DNA of 64,000 nucleotides from Euwallacea fornicatus. Taxonomy: Eukaryota; Arthropoda; Insecta; Coleoptera; Curculionidae. A program made the position numbers and the translations under genes. The DNA lies in assembly GCF_040115645.1 (NCBI RefSeq), contig NW_027096078.1, positions 1-64,000 of the forward strand, in the 5' to 3' direction. Below are positions 10,356 to 21,889 of this stretch, in pieces (position 1 is the first letter of the stretch; every line of letters begins with the position of its first letter). Under the pieces are notes generated by a model that was not told where the DNA came from, ran no database searches, and saw only the letters and a list, made by a program, of their open reading frames with translations.

Positions 10356-13064
10356 TTAACCGTTGTCAAACAATTGGTGTTTGGGTCTTTTGTACGGAAT
10401 TTTATATTCCGTACTATAGTCCGTTGCCGCTTTAATTAGCTCGTTCGGGTGGTCTTCTGCTTCTTGGAATATCTTCGTTGCATGTTTCTTCATTACGTCG
10501 GTCATCGTTTCATATTTGAGGTCCTCTTTGATTCTTTGGTTGCTAACATACCATGGCGCGTTTATTGCTGTCCTTAAGGCAATATTTTCAACTGCTTGGA
10601 GTTTCTTTAATTGCCAATTGGATACATGTCCCCATGCGGACGATGCATATGTTAGCTGTGGTTGAATCACGGTTTTAACTAGCGTGATTTTATTTTTGAG
10701 CGGCAACTTGGACTTTCTGCTTATCATAGGATAAATTTTGGCCCTTGTCATCCTTGCTTTGTTTCTTGTTTTGTTAATGTGGTCTTTCCATGTAAGTTTT
10801 TCGTCCATATCTACTCCCAAGTACGTGACTTTTTTGGTCCACTGTATTTGTTTGTTGTAAATTCTTACTGTGTCTTCTGTCTTGATTTTTTGTTTCCTTG
10901 TGAAAACAATGGCTTGGGTTTTATCAGCGTTTATTTTGATTTTCCATTTGGAAAACCATTTTTCTAGCTGTGTCATTTCTTCTTGTAAGAACCTGGTTAG
11001 TAGTTTTCCATTCCACGATCTTGCAAGTATTGCAGTATCATCTGCATACATTGCCAGTTGAGTGTTTTGAGTCCTCGGTGGATCTGATACAAATACATTG
11101 TATAGGAACGGGGATAGTACGGCTCCTTGCGGAACTCCCGCTTCAATTGTCCTGTACGTTGAGTAGTTGCTGTTTAATTTGACTCTGAATTTCCTGTTGT
11201 CGAGGAAGGATTGAACTAGCTTGACTAGCGGTACTGGGAGTCCTGATTCCAACAGTCTCACCAACAATCCTCTATGCCATACGCTGTCGAATGCCTTTTC
11301 GATGTCCAACAGTATTGCTCCTGCCGCTCTTTTCCTGTTGAAAGATTCTGAGATGTACTCGACCATTCTAAGGACTTGTAGTTCAGTCGAATGTTGTTTC
11401 CTAAATCCGAACTGTTCCTGTGGGATAATTTTGAGCTCTTCCTCGCTCTCTTTTAATCTGGCTAGTATTATTTTTTCCACTACTTTCCCCATGAGTGGTA
11501 GTATACTAATTGGTCTGTAGCTTTGTGGTAGCTTGTGATTTTTTCCCGGTTTTGGGAACAGAATTATATCTGCTTTTTTCCAGTTTGTCGGAAAATGCCT
11601 TTTTCTCAGGACCGCATTTGCGATATTCACTAATGCGGCTACCCCTCGATTTGGCAATTCCTTCAATGCCTGGTTCCCTATTTGGTCGCATCCTGGTGCT
11701 TTCTTGATTTGTAGCTGTTTCAGGATGCCTTTTATTTCCTTTGGCGTGACTTGCCTAATGGCTTCTTCGTCCCGTGTCTTGTCTAGGTTGTAGATTCATT
11801 TATTCACTTCCTCTTCCCATTTTTTTGCTTCTTGGTCCTGGTTTTTATTTTCCTTGAATTGATTTTCTAGGCTGTCCGCAAATACCTCTGCTTTGTCTTC
11901 AGAAGTATATACTATTCCATGTTTTCCTTGTATAGGTGGCATTGGTTTTCTCTCTGTTTTAATGGCTTTTAGTGTTTTCCACATACTCCTATCCTGTGGG
12001 TCAAGGGATTTCAAATGTTCCTGCCATTGTTCTTCCTTGTGTTCCTGTAGTGCTGCTTTTACTCTCCTGTTCAGCTGATACAAGGCATTTTTGTCCGCCT
12101 GGGCGTGTGTTTTAAATGCTTTTTTCTTAGCATGTCTTCTTAGCTGTATCAGTTGTTTTGTATCCTCGGAAATTCCCGCTAGATAATTTCTTATTTTAGG
12201 TTTTCTTCTTATTTTTGTGCTTGTTTCCAGCGCAGCTTTTATGTCCGTTTCTAGTTGTGAAACGGCATTTTCTATTTCGGCTTTACTTTCGAGTTTGCCG
12301 ATTTTTGATAGGTTTTCCTGCAAGTTTTTCTTGTATTTCCTCCAGTTAGTCCTTTTCGTAATTATTGTATCCTCGGTTGGAATTCCTTCTCCTAAGACCA
12401 CTATTATGGGATTATGGTCAGATGATCCTTCATGAATTACGCTAATTTCAGCTTCTACTTCTAGATCTCTGATTAGCATAATATCCAACACGTCTGTGTT
12501 TCCGTTTGAGGAATAATGGGTGGATTCTTCAGATGACATTACTGTGATGTCATCCCTTTTTTCCAGTAACTTTTTGAGTTGCCTTCCATTGTCATTTGTT
12601 ACTTTACTATGCCAATTTTGCGATTTGGCATTAAAATCTCCAATAGCGATGTATTGTCCGCTTTCTCTGTCGAACAATGCTTTCTCAACATCTTCAGGTA
12701 GCAATTTCGGTTTCGGAGGGTGATAGCACGATGCTATTCGTAACCGTCCCCTCGCATTGTTTACCTCGATTGCGGTGGTGTCCATGATGACCGTATTTAT
12801 CGGTGGTAATTGCTCGTGCTGCATGCCGTTTTTTATTAGAATTGCTGACCCTCGGGTTCCCGGCTTTTCGTTATCCTTTCTGTATATTTTATAGCCTGGG
12901 ATTTTTATATCATCCTCCGGTTTTAATTTCGTTTCTTGAATTGCAGCTATATCGATATTTAGGCGTTCTAATATCTCCTGCAATTCGTTTTTCCGCCCTT
13001 TCATACCATTTATGTTCCATGATATGATCTGCAATGAAGAAGGGGTTTTCTGGTGTGAATCCAT
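10356..13064 (-). pseudogene. LINE C ORF2: endonuclease and reverse transcriptase, one nonsense mutation
   Basis: A 903-codon frame. The APE-like endonuclease is N-terminal (WNINGMKG; QETKL; GDFNAKS; SSDHNP) and is followed by a reverse transcriptase with YRPISILP, QFGFRKQHSTELQ, IEKAFDSVWH, GVPQGAVLSPF and MYADDTAIL. It nicks target DNA and copies the element RNA in place. A TGA at 11796-11798 interrupts the frame where the close relative in element G has an Arg codon (CGA to TGA); the frame is otherwise intact. The start codon overlaps the ORF1 stop (TAATG). There is no RNase H domain. Confidence 0.9.
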
Positions 13065-14440
13065 TAACCTTGTATTTTAGGCAAATTTGCGAAGAATGCA
13101 CTCATTGCTGAATACATTGTCTGCATTTGTTTGAGAGCCTGTTGGAAATCTACTGGCTCTTCATTTTTCTGGGCTTTTTTCGGGTTATTTTTGGCTACTC
13201 CTGCGTAGCTCATTCCTGTCTTGAACGGTGGTGGGGGGGGGGCAACTTTTAATTGTTGTTTCTCCACTTTTTTGACCACTGATTTGACTTGATTTGTGGT
13301 TTGCTTAGTCGGTTGGGGGACTTCCTTGCATCCCTTATAGCTGGCTGGGTGGGGGCCTCCGCAGTTTGCGCATTTAGCCGGGATATTCCTGGCTTTTTTA
13401 CAATCACCGCTGTGGTGATTTTCTCCGCACTTTACGCACTTAACTAGTGCGGTACAGTGCATTTGCGAGTGCCCGAACTTCTGGCACCTGTGGCATTGTG
13501 TCGGGCCTTTTGGCTGTCTTTGCGCCTCCACTTTTACGCTGAGGTTGCAGCAGTATTTCACTCCGTATACTTTGTCCTTATCCTCTTTGTTTACTTGGAC
13601 TAATACAAGTCCAAGGGTACGTTTGTCCACGCGACTTTTCATTCGCTGGACGGAGCAGGGGGTGATTCCTTGACTGGTTAGATCGATTTTTATTTGTTCT
13701 TCCGTGATGTTTATGGGTAGAAGACCAATTACTACCCTCACTTTTTTATCCTCTGGTAGACTGTACGTATGGAACTCTCTCTTGTCGTCCCTCAAAAGTC
13801 GTGCCATTGCTCTATAGTCCTCGGCAGTGTTTGGTGAAATGACTACACCTTTGCTTGTCATTTTGGCTTTATTATAGCCAATTTTCTTAGACCGTAATCT
13901 GTTGCAGACTACGGTCCAGTCCTGTGAATTTGCGATCACGATAGGGGGGATCTTTTGTTTTTTTGGTTGATCGGTTTCAGTTGTGTCAGCAGCCCGGCTT
14001 GGTCCTGGCTGATTTAGCTCTATCGCCTTTTTCTCTTTTTTTTGCTCGTCTTTTTGTTCTTTTTGTATGAGCCTAAAGTCCATCTGCATCTCTTCATCTT
14101 CCACCAATTCAGGGATTTCTGGCTCGAACGATTTGGCAGCGCTTTCTTCTTCTTCTAATTTTTCGATTGTCCTCTTCTTCTTTCTTTGTGAGCTAGCCAC
14201 GGCTTCGTTGGTCCTCTCCATCCTGTCCATTTTTTCTTCGAGTCTCTTCATCGTTTCTAGCAGCTCGAAGTTGGTTTTTTGGAGGTCCTTTACTAACCCC
14301 TGAAGCTCCATTATCCTCCTATCCTTGTCCTGGTTTTGTTCATAGAGGTGCTGGTTCATTAAGAACAGCGCCTCCGGGTCCTTTTTTAGTTCCATGGCAA
14401 CCATGGCCCTTTCTTCTACTATCTTTCTTGATTCGGCCAT
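13064..14440 (-). CDS. LINE C ORF1: Gag-like RNA-binding protein
   Basis: An intact 458-residue ORF1 protein, expected to bind the element RNA as a ribonucleoprotein. The N-terminal half is charged and predicted coiled-coil (about residues 20-100). Next comes the PRE_C2HC-type domain (FHTYSLPEDKKVRVVIGLLP region). Three CCHC zinc knuckles follow: CHRCQKFGHSQMHC, CVKCGENHHSGDC and CANCGGPHPASYKGC. The C-terminus FQQALKQMQTMYSAMSAFF is conserved in all sibling elements. The stop overlaps the ORF2 start by one base, which suggests termination-reinitiation. Confidence 0.92.
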   Translation of the reverse strand: MAESRKIVEERAMVAMELKKDPEALFLMNQHLYEQNQDKDRRIMELQGLVKDLQKTNFELLETMKRLEEKMDRMERTNEAVASSQRKKKRTIEKLEEEESAAKSFEPEIPELVEDEEMQMDFRLIQKEQKDEQKKEKKAIELNQPGPSRAADTTETDQPKKQKIPPIVIANSQDWTVVCNRLRSKKIGYNKAKMTSKGVVISPNTAEDYRAMARLLRDDKREFHTYSLPEDKKVRVVIGLLPINITEEQIKIDLTSQGITPCSVQRMKSRVDKRTLGLVLVQVNKEDKDKVYGVKYCCNLSVKVEAQRQPKGPTQCHRCQKFGHSQMHCTALVKCVKCGENHHSGDCKKARNIPAKCANCGGPHPASYKGCKEVPQPTKQTTNQVKSVVKKVEKQQLKVAPPPPPFKTGMSYAGVAKNNPKKAQKNEEPVDFQQALKQMQTMYSAMSAFFANLPKIQG

Positions 14441-14926
14441 TTTATTGGCCCAATCATTTATGGTAGCACTTCTCTGTAAAAAATTAATATTAAATCCTGA
14501 AAAGAATGAGTTACTTACACTCTCTTGTGTTTAAAAACACAAGAGAATCCTGCAGCTTTTCTTTAACCGCGAATAATTGGTTTCCGGCCGATTTTCACCT
14601 ATCGAAGGTGAAGTCGTTCGAAGACCGATTTATTCCGGCCGATTTACAATGGCGACGGTCGGCTCGATCGAGTCAGTTGGCCGTTACGGTACTAGCGGCA
14701 CTCCAATTGGAATGTCGGGTTGTTCCGATTGGCCAATAAAACTCGGGGTCGGATTCGCTACGGTGCCCAGGTAATGGGCACTGGGGTCGCTTTCACTCGC
14801 GTTTTTCGCCGATTTGTTGCGGTACGTTTTATTGGGGGATCCCAATTATACGATGCGCTATTAACTAACGAAGTTAGCGAGATCTGGCACGTCTGTTCTT
14901 CACGAAGGATCGATCTGAACTCTATC
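14441..14926 (-). promoter_or_regulatory. LINE C 5' UTR with conserved hairpins
   Basis: It holds a perfect inverted repeat TCTCTTGTGTTT / AAAACACAAGAGA (14521-14546) and a second hairpin, TCACCTATCGAAGGTGA (14595-14611), flanked by AAATCGGCCGG motifs. Equivalents occur in E, F and G with compensating stem changes. A GTAAGT donor-like site (14518-14513) and TTTTACAG acceptor-like site (14474) also occur. The element's 5' end adjoins GTGGCTCCGC of the histone alpha start. Confidence 0.65.
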
Positions 14927-15000
14927 GTGGCTCCGCGACCCCAGACACGTCGAGAGTATATCAAAAAGGACGGACGGAGGACTGAACGGCACGGCTTAGA
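14927..15000 (-). promoter_or_regulatory. Orphan alpha promoter, unit 3
   Basis: The alpha TATA box (TATATC at 14957-14962) and upstream flank are kept, but transcription directed to the minus strand would now enter LINE C at its first base. The alpha body and stem-loop of this unit are absent. Confidence 0.6.
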
Positions 15001-15198
15001 CGAAAGACGGCTCGGGACTCTTCTTACGACGTCGAAGCGTCGGCGTCTTTCCTAAATTTACGTACTTGCGTCCGTGCACGTTTAAATATCTAGACGGACG
15101 AACGATCTAGACGACGGGGCGGGGAAAAAAACCGAGAACCCACGTCGAAAAAACGAAAAAAAATACGAGAAAATCGACTTTCTTTTCGAAAGTGACGC

Positions 15199-15400
15199 GT
15201 CGCGGCCCTCGAAAGAACCGATTTATCGAGTTTTTCGCGCGTCAGATTCGGCACGACGGCCGCCGATCCTTCCGTTCGCGAATCACAGGAACACGCGCCA
15301 CCCACGAGAATCGATCAAAACGAAAACGAGAAACGTTCACGACCGATATCGCGGCACGAAGTGGCGCGCGTACCAACGGCACGCGAGACCAGACGGAACT
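15199..15400 (-). ncRNA. Beta cassette, unit 3
   Basis: Same arrangement as units 1 and 2: TATA near 15434, initiator at 15400, stem-loop at 15219-15204 and downstream element. The sequence is essentially unchanged. Confidence 0.48.
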
Positions 15401-15579
15401 GTGGCTCCGCGACCTCGTAAAATCCGGGTGTATATCAAAAAGGACGGACGGAGGACTGAACGGTACGTCGATAAATTATCTAGGAAAATAGGTTTTAAGG
15501 AAACTAATAACGATAATAAAAAAAAAACAAACAAACAAAACACTTGGTAATAGATTTTCTCTTTAAAAAGATCTGTCGT

Positions 15580-15595
15580 GGCTCTTAAAAGAACC
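15580..15595 (-). terminator. H4 histone 3' stem-loop, unit 3
   Basis: Minus-strand GGTTCTTTTAAGAGCC with AAAGAGAAAATC downstream. Confidence 0.93.
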
Positions 15596-15696
15596 GATTT
15601 TTTTCTTTGTAAATTTGTAGTTACCTGTTTTCCGTTTTTCCTGGCGCGACAGCACACACACACAAACACCACAGGAACTTTTTAACTGCCGCAAAT

Positions 15697-16856
<1,160 letters not shown>

Positions 16857-16986
16857 ACGAAATACACAAGGTAAGCGAACTTCCTACCGTCATTCTTTCA
16901 TTTCTTCTGAATAAAGTGTGCGGTTTTCAAACGAGGGAGTTCGTCCTGTACGAGAAAACCCTACCCAACCCAACCCAAACAAAAAC

Positions 16987-17002
16987 GGTTCTTTTTAGAA
17001 CC
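16987..17002 (+). terminator. H3 histone 3' stem-loop, first copy, unit 3
   Basis: GGTTCTTTTTAGAACC with ACGAAAGAGAAAATCG downstream. Confidence 0.92.
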
Positions 17003-17088
17003 ACAAAACTAACTACGAAAGAGAAAATCGTTCGTTAATTCCACTTGTCGTAAATGTAAAATTAAAATATTTTCAAATAGATCACAGC

Positions 17089-17173
17089 GAGTACACTGGA
17101 CGGCACCGGTATCGTCGAAAAATAAAAATTCCAAATCGACTTCGACGAGACGCCGGTACCGACCAGTCTACTC
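17089..17173. repeat. Imperfect palindrome P1, unit 3
   Basis: Same palindrome as 4049-4133, with arms of about 30 bp. Confidence 0.8.
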
Positions 17174-17320
17174 ACGGTACGTAACTGCAACAATCTTTGA
17201 CAATTTGGCATCGCACTTTCGTAAAGCTTTGCAATTTCCTCGTACCACTGTTATTATTATTATTTTTATCATTCATTACGGAAAGTAAGCTCTACACAAC
17301 GTACAAAAATAGGTAAAAAC

Positions 17321-17336
17321 GGTTCTTTTTAGAACC
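17321..17336 (+). terminator. Extra H3-type stem-loop, second copy, unit 3
   Basis: GGTTCTTTTTAGAACC plus the downstream element. This middle copy of the roughly 334-bp module is absent from unit 1. Confidence 0.85.
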
Positions 17337-17422
17337 ACAAAACTAACTACGAAAGAGAAAATCGTTCGATAATTCCACTCGTCGTAAATGTAAAAGTAAA
17401 ATATTTTCAAATAGTTCACAGC

Positions 17423-17507
17423 GAGTACACTGGACGGCACCGGTATCGTCGAAAAATAAAAATTCCAAGTCGACTTCGACGACACTCCGGTACCGACCAG
17501 TCTACTC
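17423..17507. repeat. Imperfect palindrome P2, unit 3
   Basis: Second palindrome copy in the three-fold tandem of unit 3; the right arm has a few more mismatches. Confidence 0.75.
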
Positions 17508-17654
17508 ACGCTACGAAACTGCAACAATCTTCGACAATTTGGCATCGCACTTTCGTAAAGCTTCGCAATTTCCTCGTACCACTGTTATTATTATTATTTT
17601 TATCATTCGTTACGGAAAGTAAGCTCTACACAACGTAGAAAAATAGGTAAAAAC

Positions 17655-17670
17655 GGTTCTTTTGAGAACC
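17655..17670 (+). terminator. Extra H3-type stem-loop, third copy, unit 3
   Basis: GGTTCTTTTGAGAACC with ACGGAAGAGAAAATCG. It corresponds to the second copy of unit 1. Confidence 0.85.
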
Positions 17671-17758
17671 ACAAAACTAACTACGGAAGAGAAAATCGTT
17701 TCGATAATTCCCACTCGTCGTAAATATAAAAATCAAATATTTCCTATTACTTTAGCTC

Positions 17759-17843
17759 GAGTACACTGGACGGCACCGGTATCGTTAAAAATGAAAAATT
17801 CCAAATCAAGTTCGACGAGACGCCGGTACCGACCAGTCTACTC
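17759..17843. repeat. Imperfect palindrome P3, unit 3
   Basis: Third copy, equivalent to 4385-4469. Confidence 0.78.
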
Positions 17844-18005
17844 GCACTACGAATCTGGGAAATAAAATAACCACCGAAGACGTTAAACGACGAAATTTTG
17901 TAGGTTTTCTCGTCGAAACGATCGTTCTCGTACACAAAAGTAGGAAAATAAATTAAATAAATTTCTGGACGCAATTCGATTTTCTTTTATTGATAATAAC
18001 GTTTT

Positions 18006-18021
18006 GGTCCTTAAAAGGACC
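18006..18021 (-). terminator. H2A histone 3' stem-loop, unit 3
   Basis: Minus-strand GGTCCTTTTAAGGACC followed by AAAAGAAAATCG. Confidence 0.92.
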
Positions 18022-18108
18022 GGTTTTCATTAGTTTGTTTTTTTTTTCGTCGTTCTTTCGGGTTACCGATCGAACAAAAACAAAAAAAAACAAAAAAAAA
18101 AGAAGAAA

Positions 18109-18486
18109 TTACTTGGTTTTGTTGTCGGTCTTCTTCGGTAAAAGTACCGCCTGAATGTTCGGTAATACACCTCCCTGGGCGATCGTCACTCCGGACAGAA
18201 GTTTGTTCAGTTCCTCGTCGTTCCTTATGGCCAATTGCAAGTGTCTGGGAATGATACGGGTTTTCTTGTTGTCCCTCGCCGCGTTACCGGCCAATTCCAA
18301 CACCTCGGCTGCCAAATATTCCATTACGGCGGCCAAATATACCGGAGCTCCGGCTCCCACTCGTTCGGCATAATTTCCCTTGCGAAGTAAACGGTGAATC
18401 CTTCCCACTGGAAACTGCAAACCGGCACGGCTGGAACGCGACTTTGCCTTTCCCTTCACTTTACCAACTTTTCCTCGTCCGGACAT
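18109..18486 (-). CDS. H2A: Histone H2A, unit 3
   Basis: A 125-residue canonical H2A. Compared with unit 1 it has Val instead of Gly at residue 7 (MSGRGKVGKV) and Asn instead of Ser near the C-terminus (TDNKTK). The Gly7 change in an otherwise near-invariant tail suggests relaxed selection. Its leader is cut about 140 bp upstream of the ATG by LINE D1, which separates it from the H2A/H2B promoter now at 24139. Confidence 0.96.
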   Translation of the reverse strand: MSGRGKVGKVKGKAKSRSSRAGLQFPVGRIHRLLRKGNYAERVGAGAPVYLAAVMEYLAAEVLELAGNAARDNKKTRIIPRHLQLAIRNDEELNKLLSGVTIAQGGVLPNIQAVLLPKKTDNKTK

Positions 18487-19171
18487 TTTCTTCTTTTTTT
18501 TTGTTTAGCGAACGAACACGACGAGCACTGCAAAAATACGCACACACACAACGACGAAACGAAAAATCAAAAGCTAACCCCGCACGACAAGTAAGAAAAA
18601 ATATCGACGACTACGCCACGAAGCACTTTTTTTTTTTTTTTTTTTTTGGGGACGCGACCCCGGGGTAAAAAATCTTGTCGGTAAGACGTACCGGTGCCCG
18701 TGCACCGGCCTGTGTGGGGTTTTCACCCACTAAAAAACCCCCGTGTCTGCAGGGATTTTTCGGGCCTCCGGTACCCGAAAATTCCCAATCTCGCTTTTTG
18801 GGCCGCTTTTGTTTTGATCTCCGATTTTTCCGGCCAAGCGGGATTCCGCTTCTTGCCTCGGTATCGGTCTAGACCTCTTTTTGAGTGCCTCTCTTAGGAG
18901 GTGACAAAGTCTTTACGACTAAGTCGCCCCCCAGGATCTTTGGCTTGAGTCACCCCGCCGACTTGGGGTTCTTCTGCCCTCTTCTGTCCGTCTGGACGCT
19001 TCTTTCTTCGTCGGCCGTTTTCCTTTTTTGGATTTTTAGTTTCCAGCGATGGGTCCAAAGTAACAGAATGCTATCTGGTCTTCTTCCTTCCTTCGTTGCA
19101 TTTTTACCTATTTGGTTCTTTGTTTTTCCTTTCGGTCATTGACTCGTGTCTGTGTGATCGTTCCTTATTTG

Positions 19172-21889
19172 TCATCCGTTTTCCAGCAACTGATGTCTTG
19201 GTCTCTTAAATGGTCTGGCATTTTCCGGCCTGTAGTTGGTTGATTCTCTGATCAGCTCGTTCGGGTGTTGTTTCGTTTCTTGGAACAATTTGATGGCATG
19301 GTCTTTTATGACTTCGGTCATCGATCTGTAATTTAAATCTTTCCTTATCCTGTCATTGCTAACGAACCAGGGTGCTCCGAGAGCCGTTCTCAGTGCAATG
19401 TTTTCCACTGCCTGAAGACTCTTTAGGTACGTCCTGGCTGCATAGCCCCATGCTGCCGATGCATAAGTTAGCTGCGGTTGGATGATCGTCTTGACGAGCG
19501 TGATCTTATTTTTCAGGGGAAGTTTGGACTTCCTCCTTATCATTGGGTACAGTATCGCCCTTGTCGCTTTTGCCTTTTTCCTGGTTTTCTCCACGTGGTC
19601 CTTCCACGTCAGCTTTTCGTCCATGTCTACGCCTAGGTACGTGACTTTTTGGCTCCACGGAATTTGCTCGTTTTGGATCTCCAGTCGGTTTTCCGTCCTG
19701 ATTTTTCTCCTTCTTCGTTTGAAGACTATGGCCTGCGTTTTTTCTGCGTTTATCGCTATTTTCCATCTGGAAAACCACTTTTCCAAGATCCTGAGCTCTT
19801 CTTGCAAATAGCCCACCAGCATAGTCCCGTTCCAGGATCTAGCCAGTATCGCCGTGTCATCGGCGTACAATGCCAATTGCGTATGTGCCGTCCTAGGGGG
19901 ATCCGATACGTAGACGTTATACAAGAAGGGGGACAGTACCGCTCCCTGAGGTACTCCCGCTTCTATCATCCTGTACGTGGAATGATGTTTTTGGTTCAAT
20001 TTTGTCCGGAAGGTCCTGTTTCGAAGAAAAGACTCGACAAGTTTGACCAGCGAGATTTTGAATCCCGCGTTTATCATCTTCACTAGCAGGCCTTTGTGCC
20101 AAACTCTGTCGAATGCTTTGGGTACGTCCAACAGTACTGCTCCAGCAGCCTGTTTCCTGTTAAAGCTGTCTGCTATAAATTCAGTTATTCTCAGCACCTG
20201 AAGTTCCGTAGAATGGGATTTTCTAAATCCAAACTGCTCTTGCGGGATGATTTTTAAAACCTCCTCGCAGTCTCTTAATCTTTTTAGAATCACTCTCTCC
20301 ACGATCTTTCCCATATGAGGCAGGAGACTTATGGGTCGATAGTTCTGCGGGAAAAGGTGATTCTTCCCTGGTTTCGGCAGCAGGATGATATCAGCTTTTT
20401 TCCAGTTTTCCGGGAAGTGCCGCAGCCTCAGGACCGCATTGGTGATGTTCACCAACGCGGCTATCCCTCGCCTCGGCAACTTCTTCAGAATCTAGTTGCT
20501 GATCTGATCACATCCTGGTGCTTTTCTATTTTTCAGGTGCCGGATGATCTCGCTTATTTCGTTCGGCGTTGCATGCCTGATAACTTCGTTATCTTCCATA
20601 GTTTGCATTTGTCCGAAACGTCTTTCTATTTCTCCTTCCCAGAATTTTGCGTCTTCATCAATTTCGTTTTCTCGAAATTGTTTTTCCAAACTGTCGGCAA
20701 AGGCCTCTGCTTTTTCTTCTGGGGTGTACACGATTCCTCGTTCCCCGTGGATGGGAGGAATCGGTTTTCTCTTGCTTTTTATTGCTTGGAGCGTTTTCCA
20801 CATGCTCCTGTCTTCTGGGTTTAGCGATTTTAAGTGCTCCTGCCACTGTTTTTCCCTGATTTCCGACAGGGCCGCTTTAACCCTTCTGTTTAATCTGTTT
20901 AATGCATTTTTATCGGCCGGTGCATTCGTTCTGGATGCCCTTTTTTTGGGTTGTCTCCTTTGCCGAATCAATTGTTTGGTTTCTTCTGGTGTTTCCGCCA
21001 TGTAGTTCCTAATTCTTGGTTTCTTGGTGATCTTCGAGCTCATCTCTAGGGCCGTTATTATGTCTCTTTCAAACGTTGAAATTGCCTCTTCGATTTCATC
21101 CGTGTTTTCTATTCTGCGTATGGCAGATAGATGCTCCTCTAAGGTTTTCCTAAATCGGTCCCAGTTTGTTTTCCTGAGCTCGACGGTGTCCTCTGTCGGC
21201 GGTCCGTTTCCTAGCCGAACTCGGATTGGATCGTGATCCGATGATCCTTCCTGTAGGACCTCGATTTCTGCCACCATTTCGAGGTCCCTTGCCAGCATTA
21301 TGTCCAGGACATCGCTTATTCTCACTCCTCCAGTGTGCGTGGGTTCTTCTGTTGCCATTACTAGCACGTCTTCTCTCCTTCGTAGAAAGGATTTCAGCTG
21401 CCTGCCGTTTCTATTTGTCATTCTACTGTGCCAATCGGTAGATTTCGCGTTGAAATCTCCGATTGCCACGTGTTGACCTCTTTGTCTTCCGAAGAGAACT
21501 TGTTCCAGGTCGCTTTGCCGGAGTCGTCTGGCCGGTGGATGATAGCAAGAGGCAATTCTCAATCTACCTCTGGTGGTATTCACCTCGATTGCTATAGCCT
21601 CCATTTCCTCCGTTACTATCGGCGGCAGCTGTGCGTGCTGTATGTTGTCCCTGACGAGAAGTGCAGTTCCGCCATGTGCAGTTTCTCTTTGGTTCTCGTT
21701 GTCCTTCCTGTGGACTTCGTATCCCGGGATCTTGAAGTCTTCCGTAGGTCGCAGCCTCGTTTCTTGGATAGCTACGACATCTGGGTTTTTCCGTTGTATC
21801 AGCTCCTGCAGTTCTGCCTTTCTTCCTTTTATCCCGTTTATGTTCCAGGATATTATCTGCAGTGCTGATGCTTTTTGTTGTGCTGACAT
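19172..21889 (-). pseudogene. LINE D1 ORF2: endonuclease and reverse transcriptase, one nonsense mutation
   Basis: A 906-codon frame. Endonuclease motifs are WNINGIKG, QETRL, GDFNAKS and SSDHDP. Reverse transcriptase motifs are YRPISLLP, QFGFRKSHSTELQ, VPKAFDRVWH, GVPQGAVLSPF and LYADDTAILARS. A TAG at 20492-20494 stands where sibling D2 has Gln (CAG to TAG); the frame is otherwise open throughout. ATG follows the ORF1 stop directly. The protein is close to D2, so both belong to one family. Confidence 0.9.

Larger units (their letters stand above)
9821..14926 (-). mobile_element. Jockey-clade LINE C, near full length
   Basis: A minus-strand element with poly(A) tail (T run from 9821), shared 3' tail, 3' UTR, ORF2, ORF1 and 5' UTR. 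Its left flank is the H4 start site of unit 2. Its right flank (from 14927) is the alpha start site of the next unit, so the two flanks are not a target duplication of each other. This is best explained by recombination between two LINEs, which deleted H3, H2A, H2B and the alpha body. The 5' UTR contains the conserved hairpins listed below. Confidence 0.9.
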
